A stretch of DNA of 64,000 nt from Gemmatimonadota bacterium (GCA_029262115.1 JAJCZZ010000021.1:18515-82514); one strand, 5' to 3'; positions 1-9,902 are shown, numbered from the stretch's first letter. Made by a program: numbers and translations. The notes: generated from the sequence alone by a model not told the origin.

Positions 1-457
1 CATCGATCTCGGCGAGAGGGCTCATTCCCGTGGAGAGGTAGACCGGGAGGCCATCGCCTTGCACCGCCTCGATAAGCCCGAGGTTCCGGACTTCGCCCGA
101 CGCGATCTTCCACCCGCACACGCGGACGCGACGGAGCAACTCGACCGCCTCCAGACTGAAGGCGGAGCTCATGAAGCCGAGCCCGACCTCGTCGGCGTGT
201 GCCCGCAGCCCCTCCCACTGAGGCTCCGTGAACTCCATCCGCTTCCAGTAGTCGTACCGCGTCTCATCCTGAGGGCTGAACTTCACCCGCCACGGTTCGT
301 GGGGCGTCGATTCCGCCGAGGCGATGTGCGTCTGGAACTTCACGACATCGGCGCCCGCGTCGGCCACCGCGTCGATAAACGCGTGGGCGGTGCCCAGGGA
401 CCCGTCGTGGGCCTGTGCGACTTCGGCGATGATCCGTACGCGGTCGTCGGACGCCAA
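1..457 (-). CDS. NeuB/SpsE-family nonulosonate synthase, 5' part only
   Basis: The reverse strand reads open from about 457 to the left edge; the C-terminal part, with the rest of the barrel and any SAF domain, lies outside. The visible 152 residues begin with RIIAEVAQAHDGSLG and continue with GADVVKFQTH, WKIASGEVRN and YLSTGMSPL, the barrel motifs of the N-acetylneuraminate synthase family (PF03102), which condenses phosphoenolpyruvate with an N-acyl sugar. No ATG fits. I chose TTG at 457 because a GAGAG purine stretch lies about 6 bases upstream; TTG at 463 is possible. It is quite unlike the second NeuB homologue at 33388, so the two probably use different substrates. The family is confident; the exact substrate is not. 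Confidence 0.75.
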   Translation of the reverse strand, partial: MASDDRVRIIAEVAQAHDGSLGTAHAFIDAVADAGADVVKFQTHIASAESTPHEPWRVKFSPQDETRYDYWKRMEFTEPQWEGLRAHADEVGLGFMSSAFSLEAVELLRRVRVCGWKIASGEVRNLGLIEAVQGDGLPVYLSTGMSPLAEID

Positions 458-681
458 CGGCAACTCTCTTCGTTTGTCGATTCCGGGGATGACGCCGGAG
501 CGGGAACAGGATGACGACGGGAATCTAGTGTGCAGATGCGCGGGTGTCCTGAACGGGCCTCGCGACGCCGCGACCGGTCGCCTTCCGGGACGGTTCGAAC
601 TGCGTCCTTGTCGCCTCCGTCGCTTGATTGAACATTTCATGATATCCCCGCCCCGCTCCGCCCCCGCAGGAACCCCACCCC

Positions 682-3600
682 ATGATTCGATCCCGCCTCC
701 GGTACGGCGCCGGCCTCCTGGTCGTCGCCTTTTTCGTGTCTTGCGTGGATGGCGAATCGCCATCCGTTCCTGTCACGTCAACCGCCTCGGTGGCGGTGGT
801 TCCGGTCTTCCAGGCGATCGTAGGCGATGGCGCTCCGGCGCCGGGTGAGATCTCGCGGATCCGCGTCACCGCGCGACTGGCTTCGGACGACTCCGTTCTG
901 GAGACCTTCCTGCGGGAGGTGGATCCGTCGGCGACCGAGTGGACCCTGTCCTTGGAGATCCCGGTTCCGGACGGCGGGGGCGCGACGCTCCTCACCATCG
1001 AACTCATCAGCGTCACCGACGGCGCCGAGACCGTCGAATGGAGCGGACGCTCCGCGCCGATCCAGCTCACCGCGGGTCCGTCCACCCAGCCCGTGACTGT
1101 GCCGGTGGTTCGGGGTCCCCCTGAGAACATCGGCGTGACCGCGATCTCGGTCACCCCGGATTCAGCACGGATTCCGGAAGGGGGTACTGTTCAACTCGAA
1201 ACGATCGTCTCGACCGACGGGACGGCCGGGACCCGAGCGTTCTGGACGGCGCTCGACCCGACGGTCGGGGTTGACGACAACGGGCTGGTGACGGGCATCG
1301 CGCCCGGCCTGGGCCGTGTCGCCGTGGGGGCCGGAGCGCACGCCGACACGGCCCGGATCTTCGTTGACGCGACGGCGAACGCCGTCGTCGTGACGCCCGA
1401 CTCGGTCCTCGTGGACGGCCTGGGCGCTTCCGCGGGGTTCAGCGCATCGGTAGTGGACGCCCGTGGCGCGCCGGTAGCCGGGTACGACGTCCAGTGGAGG
1501 AGCCTGGATCCGCTGGTTGCCGCCAGCCTCGGCGGTGGTGAGTTCACGTCCCGGTCCGCCGGAAGGGCGCGGGTCGTTGTCCGCGTCGTGCAGGACTCGA
1601 CCTTGGCGGATACGGCGTTGGTCGTCGTCTCGCCTCCACCCTTCGACGTGATGGTGCGCAAGACGACACCGTCCGAGCAGGTGGTCCGCGGCGACACCAT
1701 CCTGTTCGTGATTGAGGCCGCCAACCTCGGCGAGGGCCCCGCGGGCGAGGTGGTTGTCCGCGACCCCCTGCCGGAGGGCCTCGATTTCGTCGACGTGACC
1801 ACCACGGCGGGTGACTACCGTCCGGCGGACGGCGCCTGGAGCGTCGGGCTGTTGTCGTCGGGAGCGACCCAGAGGCTGACGATTCGTGCGGTGGTGACGG
1901 CCGCGGCGGGTAGTCGGATCCTCAACGTCGCGCGTCTCGTCGGTGTGGCGGCGGACGCGGACCCCCTGCCGGACAACAACGAGGCCTCGGCGGCCGTCGA
2001 GGTGTTGGCGCGACGAGCCGATCTGGCCATCGCCAAGACGGTGGACCGAGGACGTGTGACACCCGGCGATACCGTGGTCTTCCGCGTAGGCCTGCGGAAC
2101 CTCGGACCGCACACCGCTCGCTCGGTCCGGGTCCGGGACCTCCTTCCCGCCCGTCTCGACCTCCTGGAGGCCGCGGCCACGGGGGGCCGGCTGTCGGCGG
2201 ATTCCCTCATCTGGAGGTTCGACTCCATCCGAGCGGGAGACGAATTCATACTCGAAGTGATCACGCGAGCGGGTGATTTCCGTCCCGACGAAGCGGGCAC
2301 GGTCAATGTGGCCCGGATCGAGTCGAGCGGGACCACCGACCCGAACGCCGCCAATCAACGCGCGGAAGCCGAAGTGGTCATCGACCGGGTGCGAGCCGAC
2401 ATCGCGCTGTCGAAGACCGCCGACCGGTCGCAGGCGTCGGTCGGCGATACCGTCGGGTTCCGCGTGGTCGTGGTAAACCGTGGGCCGGGTCGAGCCACGG
2501 AGGTCCGGGTTCAGGAAGCGATCGACAGCACGGCGTTCATGGTCGTCTCCGGTCGCGTGACCGAGGGGCAGGTCGACACGGCCCGGGCCCTCTGGTCGAT
2601 CGGTGTCATGGTTCCCGGTCAGGCCGACACGTTGGAGCTACTCGCCACGGTTGAGGCGGGCGCCAGCGGTCGGACGGTATTCAATCGTGCGTACAGCCTC
2701 GGACTGCGGGACGAGGTCGACCCGGACGCCAGCAACGACACGGCCACGGTGGCGGTATCGGCGGGAGCAAACACCACGGATCTACGGGTCCTGAAGACGG
2801 CGGACCGGTCGACTGCGTTCGAACGGGATACGGTCAAGTTCGTGGTCCTCGTCCAGAACGCGGGCCCCGCGCCCGTCGATAGTCTCGTGGTGCAGGACAG
2901 CCTATTCGCAGGACTGTCCTACCTGTCCCACAGCCTCCGTCGGGGGACGTTCGACCCGCAGACCGGCCGGTGGAATCTCGGAGCGATGGCTGTCGGCCGG
3001 CTGGACACGCTCGAACTCTTGGCCACCGTGCAGTCGGGACGCGCAGGGTCCACGGTGCACAATACGGCGTTCCTGAGGAGTTGGACTGGAGCGTCGGATT
3101 CCGACACCCAGGACAATGGCCAGACCGCGTCCGTTTCGATCCAAGGAGTGGATCTCTCCGTCGTGAAGTCGGCCGCCGACACCGTCGTGTCCGAGGGAGA
3201 CACAGTCCGGTTCACGGTCCGCCTTACGAATCATTCGTCACGCACGGTGACCAACGTCGTCGTGCGGGATACGGTCCCGCAGGGCCTGGTGTTCGTCAAG
3301 GACTCGCTCAGTTCCGGCATCTTCACTTCGGGAACGGGTCAATGGTCGGTGCCGTCGGTGGCTTCGGGGGCGACGGAGGAACTTCGAACGGTGTACGTCG
3401 TCTCGTCCGGCCAGGGAGGTCGCCAGATCCGCAACGAAGCGAGGCGCGAGGCGGGCGACCAGACCGATACGCAGCCGTCGAACGACGTCTCCACCGCCGA
3501 GGTCCGCGTCCGGCCCGCGAACGCGGACGTGCAGATTTCGAAGTCGGCCGGGTCGAGCACGGCGTTCGAGACGGATACCCTCGACTTCACCATCGTGGCG

Positions 3601-4410
3601 AAGAACGTCGGGCCGGCATCCGTCGACAGCCTTGTGGTTCGTGACTCTCTGTCGGCCGGCCTGAGCTACGTATCGCATCAGGGGCCCGGATCGTTCGACG
3701 CCGGCACCGGCCGGTGGACAGTCGGCTCGCTGGCCGCCGGAAAAGCAGACACGATTCGTCTCCGCTATCGAGTGCATATCGGTCAGGCGAACAAGACAGT
3801 TTCCAACTCCGCGCTCGCAGTGGGTCGGTCGTCCGGGACCGTCGACCCTGACTCCAGCAACGATCAAGCCTCCACCTCCGTGAGCATCCAGGGGATCGAC
3901 CTGGCCATGCACAAGGAGGCGAGCCATTCGTTCGCCGCCGTGGGCGATACAGTCCGATTCGTCGTCCGCGCCGAGAACAAGTCGAACAAGCGGCTGACGA
4001 ACGTGGTCATCCGGGATACGATCCCGGCCGCGCTCATGTTCGTGGATTCGATCGTCGGGAACGGCTCCTACGATCGCAGCACTGGACTTTGGACGATGCC
4101 CTCGATGGCTCCGCTTGCGTCGGACAGCCTGGTCGTCCGAGTCGTCGTTCCATCGGCACCGCCCGGCACGCGGTTCAGGAACGAGGCCCAGCGCGTGTCC
4201 ACGGATCAGACCGACACGAACCCGGAGAATGATGTCGCAACCGTCGAGGTCGAGGTGTACAGCAACGTCAACACGCTTTCACCGAGTTCCGGCCCCCTCC
4301 CTCAAGAGGATCGCTCCGTCTCACTCCCCAGGGTCGACCACTTCCCGCGCCCGATCACCACGTGGTCGAGGACGGGGATCCCCAGGGCCCGGCCGGCCGA
4401 CGCCAACTGA
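682..4410 (+). CDS. Large surface lipoprotein with Big_2 and seven DUF11 repeats
   Basis: A 1242-residue secreted protein. Residues 1-20 are a hydrophobic signal peptide ending in the lipobox-like FVSC (Cys21), so it is probably a lipoprotein. Residues about 34-150 form an N-terminal beta-rich region, 153-235 a Big_2 Ig-like domain (ISVTPDSARIPEGGTVQL), and 236-315 a second Ig-like unit. Seven DUF11 repeats of about 125 residues follow, starting near 320, 446, 571, 697, 822, 947 and 1071. Each begins like ADLAIAKTVDRGRVTPGDTV and contains a VRD-LP-GL segment. An AGGA sequence about 9 bases upstream supports the ATG. The last 50 residues lack repeat character and are antisense to the end of radC. 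A role in adhesion or surface architecture is inference. Confidence 0.85.
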   Translation: MIRSRLRYGAGLLVVAFFVSCVDGESPSVPVTSTASVAVVPVFQAIVGDGAPAPGEISRIRVTARLASDDSVLETFLREVDPSATEWTLSLEIPVPDGGGATLLTIELISVTDGAETVEWSGRSAPIQLTAGPSTQPVTVPVVRGPPENIGVTAISVTPDSARIPEGGTVQLETIVSTDGTAGTRAFWTALDPTVGVDDNGLVTGIAPGLGRVAVGAGAHADTARIFVDATANAVVVTPDSVLVDGLGASAGFSASVVDARGAPVAGYDVQWRSLDPLVAASLGGGEFTSRSAGRARVVVRVVQDSTLADTALVVVSPPPFDVMVRKTTPSEQVVRGDTILFVIEAANLGEGPAGEVVVRDPLPEGLDFVDVTTTAGDYRPADGAWSVGLLSSGATQRLTIRAVVTAAAGSRILNVARLVGVAADADPLPDNNEASAAVEVLARRADLAIAKTVDRGRVTPGDTVVFRVGLRNLGPHTARSVRVRDLLPARLDLLEAAATGGRLSADSLIWRFDSIRAGDEFILEVITRAGDFRPDEAGTVNVARIESSGTTDPNAANQRAEAEVVIDRVRADIALSKTADRSQASVGDTVGFRVVVVNRGPGRATEVRVQEAIDSTAFMVVSGRVTEGQVDTARALWSIGVMVPGQADTLELLATVEAGASGRTVFNRAYSLGLRDEVDPDASNDTATVAVSAGANTTDLRVLKTADRSTAFERDTVKFVVLVQNAGPAPVDSLVVQDSLFAGLSYLSHSLRRGTFDPQTGRWNLGAMAVGRLDTLELLATVQSGRAGSTVHNTAFLRSWTGASDSDTQDNGQTASVSIQGVDLSVVKSAADTVVSEGDTVRFTVRLTNHSSRTVTNVVVRDTVPQGLVFVKDSLSSGIFTSGTGQWSVPSVASGATEELRTVYVVSSGQGGRQIRNEARREAGDQTDTQPSNDVSTAEVRVRPANADVQISKSAGSSTAFETDTLDFTIVAKNVGPASVDSLVVRDSLSAGLSYVSHQGPGSFDAGTGRWTVGSLAAGKADTIRLRYRVHIGQANKTVSNSALAVGRSSGTVDPDSSNDQASTSVSIQGIDLAMHKEASHSFAAVGDTVRFVVRAENKSNKRLTNVVIRDTIPAALMFVDSIVGNGSYDRSTGLWTMPSMAPLASDSLVVRVVVPSAPPGTRFRNEAQRVSTDQTDTNPENDVATVEVEVYSNVNTLSPSSGPLPQEDRSVSLPRVDHFPRPITTWSRTGIPRARPADAN

Positions 4411-5000
4411 CGGGTGACCGCCCGGTCCTCGGCGGAGGGGGTCGGGTCGCCGGAAGGGTGGTTGTGGACGAGGATGACCGCAGCCGCCCCCTCGGACACC
4501 GCAGCGCGGAAGACCTCGCGTGGGTGGATGAGGGACGCGTCCAGGATCCCCCGCGTCACGGCCACCTCACGCACGACCCGGTGGCGTGTGTTCAGAAGGA
4601 GCGCATGAAACTCCTCCTGTTGCAGGTCACGCATCCGCGACGCCATGCGTCGGTAGACATCCTCCGGCCCTCGAATCGGAGCCTCCTCCGCGTCCGCCGG
4701 TTCGTGCGCCGCTCGTCGCCCCAGTTCGAGCGCCGCGAGCACCCGCGCGGCCGTCGCGCTTCCCACGCCGTCCGCCTGCTCCATCGTCCCGCCGTCCATA
4801 GCGGCCAGGCGCTCCAGTGATCCGTCCACGAGATCCAGGAGCGCTTCGGCCACGCTGAAGGCCGAGCCGCCTGGGCCGCCACTCCCGACGAGGATCGTGA
4901 GGAGTTCTCGCACGGACAGATGCCGGGCGCCGAGCGTACGAAGTCGTTCGCGTGGTCGGTCGGACAAGCGCCATGCGTGGATCGGGCGGGTGGGCGGCAT
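4302..5000 (-). CDS. radC: RadC-family JAB/MPN domain protein
   Basis: A 232-residue protein of normal length for the RadC family (DUF2466). The N-terminal half carries the helix-hairpin-helix-like region found in the family (RPRERLRTLGARHLSVRELL, residues 15-34). The C-terminal half has the JAMM metal-binding signature HNHPSGDPTPSAED at residues 179-192. The family has long been labelled a DNA repair protein, but its biochemical role is unsettled. It is the last gene of a minus-strand series downstream of rimI (gap 58 bases). Its 3' end overlaps the end of the convergent lipoprotein gene by 109 bases, leaving no room for an ordinary intergenic terminator. Confidence 0.93.
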   Translation of the reverse strand: MPPTRPIHAWRLSDRPRERLRTLGARHLSVRELLTILVGSGGPGGSAFSVAEALLDLVDGSLERLAAMDGGTMEQADGVGSATAARVLAALELGRRAAHEPADAEEAPIRGPEDVYRRMASRMRDLQQEEFHALLLNTRHRVVREVAVTRGILDASLIHPREVFRAAVSEGAAAVILVHNHPSGDPTPSAEDRAVTRQLASAGRALGIPVLDHVVIGRGKWSTLGSETERSS

Positions 5001-5058
5001 TACGGAGGATGCCCCCGGGCGACGGCCCGGGACATGGACGGTTGGGGCCGGGGGCCGG

Positions 5059-5556
5059 TCAGGTCGCCGGTGGATCCTCCAAATCGTTTATTTCCTGCGT
5101 ACTACCGAGCGTCGCTTGCATGAGGATCGCGTCCTCCGGCGGATCGTCGTAGTAGCCCTTCCGCCGGCCCAGCTCCTCGAACCCGAAGTCCTGGTAGAGC
5201 GCGCGCGCGACGCTATTGGAGACCCGAACTTCGAGGAAGAGGTGGCGGACGCCCCGTGCGCCGGCGACTTCGATGACACGCTTCAGAAGCCGCCGCCCGA
5301 GTCCCTTGCGCCGATGCGACGGCGCCACCGCGACGTTGGAGAGTTCTCCCTGGTCGAGGATGCACCAGACGACGGCGTACCCCACCACCGTGCTTCCTTC
5401 GACCGCCGTCAGGAGTTCGACGGCGTCCCGCGCAAGCAGCGCATGAAAGGTGTCCTCCCGCCAGGGACTGCTGAACGAAGCCACTTCGATGGCCGCCACC
5501 TGGGCGACATCGGCTGCGATCATCGACCGGATTTCGAGCACGTCGGTCGCGGCCAC
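5059..5556 (-). CDS. rimI: Ribosomal protein S18 alanine N-acetyltransferase RimI
   Basis: A 165-residue GNAT protein. The N-terminus (IRSMIAADVAQVAAIEVASF) followed by SPW is typical of RimI. The acetyl-CoA loop RRKGLGRRLL follows, and the C-terminal FLEVRVSNSVARALYQDFGF matches the family. RimI acetylates the N-terminal alanine of ribosomal protein S18. It starts with GTG at 5556, sharing one base with the TAG stop of tsaB (TAGTG), and tsaB-rimI is a common gene pair. The context and motifs make the call secure, although RimI homologues can acetylate other protein N-termini. Confidence 0.92.
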   Translation of the reverse strand: MAATDVLEIRSMIAADVAQVAAIEVASFSSPWREDTFHALLARDAVELLTAVEGSTVVGYAVVWCILDQGELSNVAVAPSHRRKGLGRRLLKRVIEVAGARGVRHLFLEVRVSNSVARALYQDFGFEELGRRKGYYDDPPEDAILMQATLGSTQEINDLEDPPAT

Positions 5557-6278
5557 TATCCCGCCCGCGCCCGCTCGGCGTTCGAGGGGCGGACGTACCG
5601 AGGCTCCCAGGTGCTCAGATCGGTGACCGGGGCCGCGTCTTCGGCGAGTTGATATGCGCGGAACAGCCCTGCCGCGGTGACGGTCCCGGACGGGACACCC
5701 ACCACTTCATGACCGGCCGCTTCGAGACGCACGCGGTGCCGGACCGCGCCGTCGCCCATGAACACGACGCTGGCCGGGAGCGTGCACGCCAGGACGTCGT
5801 CGACGGTGCCGCCGTGGGTCTGGATCAGGGTCGTCAGGCGCGTACCCTCGTCCACCCGGTAGCAGGCGCCGTACACACGGTCGCCACGGGCATCGAACAG
5901 GACGTAGCGCGGGGTATCGGGGCCGCCTGTTCGCTCGGACACGATCGCACCACCGGCGTCCCCCGCCGTGCTATCCGTAGTCACGGCCGCCGCCGCCAAC
6001 GAACAGATCGGCCAGATCGGGATGCCCAGCGCGTGGGCAAGTCCCTTCGCGGTGGCCGCGGCGATACGGACCCCGGTGAAGGAACCGGGACCCTCGCCGA
6101 CGAGGATCGCGGTCAGGTCGAACGGAGTAAGGCCGACCGCCTCGAGCATGCGCGCCAGATCGGGAAGGAGCCGGCTGGCCTGAACCCGCCGGCCGACGTC
6201 GACCTGCGCGACGAGGACGCCTTCGGAGAAGACGGCCGCTACCCCACCATCGCCGGAGGCGTCGAACGCGACGATCAC
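5556..6278 (-). CDS. tsaB: tRNA threonylcarbamoyladenosine protein TsaB
   Basis: A 240-residue ASKHA-fold protein, partner of TsaD and TsaE in forming t6A37 on tRNAs that read ANN codons. The diagnostic segment GEGPGSFTGVRIAAATAKGL is at about residues 61-80, after the N-terminal IVAFDAS strand. An open frame extends upstream into wzz, but the family begins at the IVAFDAS strand, so I place the start at GTG 6278, overlapping the wzz stop (TGAACGTG). The TsaD partner is not in the window, while TsaE is at 9903-10340, separated from tsaB by the Wza/Wzz genes. Confidence 0.92.
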   Translation of the reverse strand: MIVAFDASGDGGVAAVFSEGVLVAQVDVGRRVQASRLLPDLARMLEAVGLTPFDLTAILVGEGPGSFTGVRIAAATAKGLAHALGIPIWPICSLAAAAVTTDSTAGDAGGAIVSERTGGPDTPRYVLFDARGDRVYGACYRVDEGTRLTTLIQTHGGTVDDVLACTLPASVVFMGDGAVRHRVRLEAAGHEVVGVPSGTVTAAGLFRAYQLAEDAAPVTDLSTWEPRYVRPSNAERARAG

Positions 6279-6280
6279 GT

Positions 6281-7348
6281 TCAGGAGTCGTTCGGTCCCC
6301 GCCCAAAGACACGTCCGAAGTCCCCACGGGTATCCCGCCACGCACGACGCAGTTCGGCGCGTGACTCCGGATCGCCGGCGAATGCGCCATTCCGGACGAG
6401 GACAACCGCCGTACCCGCGGCGACACCCAGCAGCAAGCCGACGAGTCCCTTGAGAATCGTGTTTCGGGCCTCCCGGCGGGAAGGAACCACGGGGTGCTCG
6501 ACGACCGTGACCACGGGCGTGTTCCGCACCTCCTGGAGGCGCGCCTGCTCATACGCTTCGACGAGGCCGGTGTATACCTGCTGGCGCATCTCCAACTCGC
6601 GGTCGAGGCGCTCGTACTCGAACGTCAACTCAGGCGAATCACGGAACTGGCGATTCTGTTGAAGGAAAGTTTGGAGTCCTCGTTCCGCGGTGAACAGGGT
6701 CTCCTTCGCGTCCTCGACGCGAGTCTCGAGGAACGCGCGTTCGGCGCGGGCATCCGTCTGTCGAGACTCTACGTTGAATTCGTGAACCCGATCAAGGATC
6801 GCCTGAGCGACGCGTTGCGACACCTGCGGCCATGCCGTGGTCACAGACACCGTCACCATGGACGTCTGGATGTCCACCCCGACCCCTAGAGCGGCCTGGC
6901 GGAACCATCGGAGAGCCTCCTCCAATCGCTCCCCCTCCGTCTCGCCACTCACGCCGCTGAGCTCTACCAAGGTCACCGAGTCGGAGCCTTCGGGATCGTC
7001 GAGTGGGAGTACCATCACGGGCTCCAGGATCTCCCGGGAGCGTACGAGTTCGCCGTAGAACTCCGGACTGTTTCCACCCGACATCGCGCCACCGAGTTGG
7101 ACGCCGAATCGACCCGCCAACCCTGCGAAGTTCCCGATCGGGTTCTGGGACGCTTGCTGCGGCGTGAAGGACGCGACCGACTGAAAGCGGGGCGCCGGGA
7201 CTCTCGCCACGACAACGCCCAGGACGAGCCCCGCGATACCGAGACCCGCCAGCACGTATCGACTGCGGAGCAACGCCGCCACAATACGCGACAGGGAGAG
7301 GTCGTCCGGAGACCGGGTGGACGGAGGCGGGTCCATGGACGGGCTCAT
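6281..7348 (-). CDS. Wzz-type polysaccharide chain-length regulator
   Basis: A 355-residue inner-membrane protein with Wzz topology. The first transmembrane segment is at about residues 32-51 (VLAGLGIAGLVLGVVVARVP) and the second at about 300-322. A long periplasmic region lies between them, rich in charged helical sequence (RAERAFLETRVEDAKETLF) and likely coiled coil. A proline-containing motif, PVVPSRREARNTILKGLVG, precedes the second transmembrane segment as in other Wzz proteins. There is no C-terminal tyrosine-kinase domain and no kinase gene nearby. It overlaps the upstream Wza-like gene by 4 bases (ATGA), so the two are probably co-translated. It should set polymer length for the glycan made further right. 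Confidence 0.85.
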   Translation of the reverse strand: MSPSMDPPPSTRSPDDLSLSRIVAALLRSRYVLAGLGIAGLVLGVVVARVPAPRFQSVASFTPQQASQNPIGNFAGLAGRFGVQLGGAMSGGNSPEFYGELVRSREILEPVMVLPLDDPEGSDSVTLVELSGVSGETEGERLEEALRWFRQAALGVGVDIQTSMVTVSVTTAWPQVSQRVAQAILDRVHEFNVESRQTDARAERAFLETRVEDAKETLFTAERGLQTFLQQNRQFRDSPELTFEYERLDRELEMRQQVYTGLVEAYEQARLQEVRNTPVVTVVEHPVVPSRREARNTILKGLVGLLLGVAAGTAVVLVRNGAFAGDPESRAELRRAWRDTRGDFGRVFGRGPNDS

Positions 7349-9807
7349 CTCAGCGCGATAACCAGTGTGGCCAGCGTGCCGAGCACGGCCGTCGCTCTGG
7401 TGAGAGCCGAGTCGAGGTCGAAACCACGATCCTCTTGTGCTTCAGGAACGAAAACTGTGCTACCCGGCCGGATCTCGGGCTCGCTCACGTTGATGCCAAG
7501 TACACGCCGCACCGTTCGACGCGTCCCATTGGCGTACTCGACGCTGATTCTTCCCTTGTCCGCATCCGCGGACACTCCGCCCGCCTCGGAGATGGCATCG
7601 CCGAGCGCCATTCCTTCGCGGTAGACGATTCGCGTCTCGAAGACGACGGCCCCCGCGACCAGAACCGTATTGTCCACCACCGGGACGACCAGCCGATCTC
7701 CATCTCTGAGTGCCGGGTCGAATGTCCCATCCTGGCCCGTCAAGGCCTCATCGAGGTCAACTCCGACCGTGATCCCATCCCGAATCAGTCGAAAGCCGCG
7801 AGCCGAGGCGCGGGATGTCAGCCCGCCCGCCCGTCTGACCAAGGACGATACTGTCTCATCCATGCGCTCGAGGACGTACGTGCCGGGCGTAACCACCTCA
7901 CCGGTGATCTCTACGCGACGAGGTCGTCGGTATTGAGGTACCTGGCGAACGTAGACCTCGTCCCCCTCCGCCAGCACCACATCGACCGACGGTAGGACAT
8001 CGGAATCCAACGCCGGGAGCTCCGCGCGGGTCGCGGGACCCGGGTAGGGAACCTCATTCGAAAGGCCCACCTCGATCGTGGTGCTCACCGATACGCCGTC
8101 GGTTGTCGTCGAGACCAGGCGTGTGACCTCCGCTCGGCGGGGGTCGGCGCCGAATGCGAGGCCGCCGGCGAGAAGGATGGCGTCCTCAGGACTGGCGCCA
8201 ACGGCGAGCGGGTACCGTCCCGGGCGCCGTACGAACCCGTAGACACCCACGGAATCGGGTGTGAGGAGGGAGTCGCGCCCGAAGAGCGTCACTCGGTCGA
8301 ACTCGATCAACGAGACGGCCGCGGCGACCGACATGGGCACGCGCGCCAGACGTCTGCTGCCGTCGGTGATGTCGAGACTGTTCACGTGGACGGTGGCGTC
8401 CAGCGCATCCGGCAGGGCTCCACCTGCCCGGTCCACCAGGGAGCCGACCGTCGAACCGTCCCGAAGCTCGTACCGTCCGGGCTTGTAAACGGCGCCATCG
8501 ATCTCGACCCACCCCCGTCTCTCCTCTAGAACTGGATAGACCTCGATCCGGTCGCCGGCCCGCACGGAGAGGGTGTCCCGCCCTTCCGCCACGGCGTCGA
8601 AGTCGGCGTCCAGCACGATACGCTCGCGTCCCATCACCCGTTGAGAGCGAGGGACGATCCGCTCAATGCGGATCATGTCGGTCCGAGCCGTCGGTCTCAG
8701 GCCCCCCGCATACGTGATCAGTTCCGGCAGGCCCTCCCCGGATTGGGCCTCGTAGATGGCGGGCCGCAGGACTTCACCGTCGATCCAGACCTGCGCCCCC
8801 ACCGGCGGAACGAACACGACGTCGCCTTCCTGGAGTCGTGGAATGCCGGCCGTCTCCCCCGCAGTGAGATAGCGGTAGAGGTCGAACGCGCCGACCAGGA
8901 GCCCGTTTGAACGCCGGACCAATACGGTCCGGAAGCTTCCGGTCTCCCGGGGGCCCCCCGCCTCGTACAGCGCCTCCAGAAGCGTTCCGACCGAGCTGAT
9001 GCGGTACGAGCCCGGACGAGTGACCTCACCCACCACGTAAATCTGGTTCGTCCGGAGACGTCCCAGCGAGAGATCGAACTGCGTGGTTCCGCGGCGAAGC
9101 CCCGAGTAGACCCCGCTGAGGCGATTCGACAGGGTCCGCTCGAGCTGTCCGACCGTCAGGCCGTTCACCGAGACCTGGCCCACCTCGGGAATGACGAGGA
9201 CGCCCTCGCGCGTGACACCGAGCCGATACGCCTCCTGAACGTCGCCCGTCAGCACGAGGATGAGTTCGTCGCCCGGTCCCACCGGGTAGTTCGGACCCAC
9301 GGGACCCGTGGGACTGGCCTCGAATTGATTGGTCCTCCGCCGAAAGACGTCGAGTCCGAACACGGTCAGAGCGGTGTCGGGCTCCTCCGTGTCCAGAGAG
9401 TCGACCTCGAAGGTGACCAGTGTATCTCCGGGCATCCTCAACGTGTCTTGCACGATCAGGTCGATCCCCACGGACTGCAGGATCTGCAGGAACTCCTGAT
9501 CGGCCGGACCGGTCTCATCGAGCTCGTCGGTCCCCACTTCGTCGAAGTACCGGTCGGCCAGCGCGGGGTCATACCCGGCCTGTCGCAAGCGGTCGCGGAT
9601 CTGGGCTTCAGTCAATCCCGACGCTCGCATACGGCGCAGGATCTCCTCCCTGGACAGATTGCGCAGGGCCTCCTGAGCTTCACGGACCTGCTGCCCACTC
9701 CCGGAATTCTGGGCAGAAAGACCCTCGGACGCGCCGACGATGGTCAGCGAGCCTACGACCAGCCAGAGGCTCGAGCGAAGGAGTTCCGACCTGGAGCGTG
9801 CGCGCAT
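7345..9807 (-). CDS. Wza/GfcE-like polysaccharide export protein with multiple SLBB domains
   Basis: 820 residues from ATG 9807. The start follows from a typical signal peptide (basic RARSRSELLR, then SLWLVVGSLTIVGASEG); the frame extends upstream, but that part has no export-protein character. There is no lipobox cysteine, unlike E. coli Wza. After a charged helical region (EEILRRMRASGLTEAQIRD) comes the Poly_export domain (NYPVGPGDELILVLTGDV). A series of SLBB/Wza ring units follows, each with a pattern like VYVVGEVTRPGSY (e.g. IYVVGEVTRPGSYRISSVGT, RRVEITGEVVTPGTYVLE). The C-terminus ends in a short hydrophobic helix. It should form the periplasmic and outer-membrane channel for the capsule or exopolysaccharide. 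It is about twice the length of Wza because of the extra SLBB copies. Confidence 0.9.
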   Translation of the reverse strand: MRARSRSELLRSSLWLVVGSLTIVGASEGLSAQNSGSGQQVREAQEALRNLSREEILRRMRASGLTEAQIRDRLRQAGYDPALADRYFDEVGTDELDETGPADQEFLQILQSVGIDLIVQDTLRMPGDTLVTFEVDSLDTEEPDTALTVFGLDVFRRRTNQFEASPTGPVGPNYPVGPGDELILVLTGDVQEAYRLGVTREGVLVIPEVGQVSVNGLTVGQLERTLSNRLSGVYSGLRRGTTQFDLSLGRLRTNQIYVVGEVTRPGSYRISSVGTLLEALYEAGGPRETGSFRTVLVRRSNGLLVGAFDLYRYLTAGETAGIPRLQEGDVVFVPPVGAQVWIDGEVLRPAIYEAQSGEGLPELITYAGGLRPTARTDMIRIERIVPRSQRVMGRERIVLDADFDAVAEGRDTLSVRAGDRIEVYPVLEERRGWVEIDGAVYKPGRYELRDGSTVGSLVDRAGGALPDALDATVHVNSLDITDGSRRLARVPMSVAAAVSLIEFDRVTLFGRDSLLTPDSVGVYGFVRRPGRYPLAVGASPEDAILLAGGLAFGADPRRAEVTRLVSTTTDGVSVSTTIEVGLSNEVPYPGPATRAELPALDSDVLPSVDVVLAEGDEVYVRQVPQYRRPRRVEITGEVVTPGTYVLERMDETVSSLVRRAGGLTSRASARGFRLIRDGITVGVDLDEALTGQDGTFDPALRDGDRLVVPVVDNTVLVAGAVVFETRIVYREGMALGDAISEAGGVSADADKGRISVEYANGTRRTVRRVLGINVSEPEIRPGSTVFVPEAQEDRGFDLDSALTRATAVLGTLATLVIALR

Positions 9808-9902
9808 TGGGACGGGGCGACCGGATGCGGATGAAGCCCGCCCATGGGGCGTGCGGGACCGGTGGGAGAAGACGCGGAAGGGTAACGCGTAGCGCGTCGT
9901 GC

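Noticed and set aside
1162..2358. 398-codon open frame opposite the DUF11 lipoprotein
   Set aside because: The plus strand carries regular repeats with clear domain signatures; the minus-strand frame has none.
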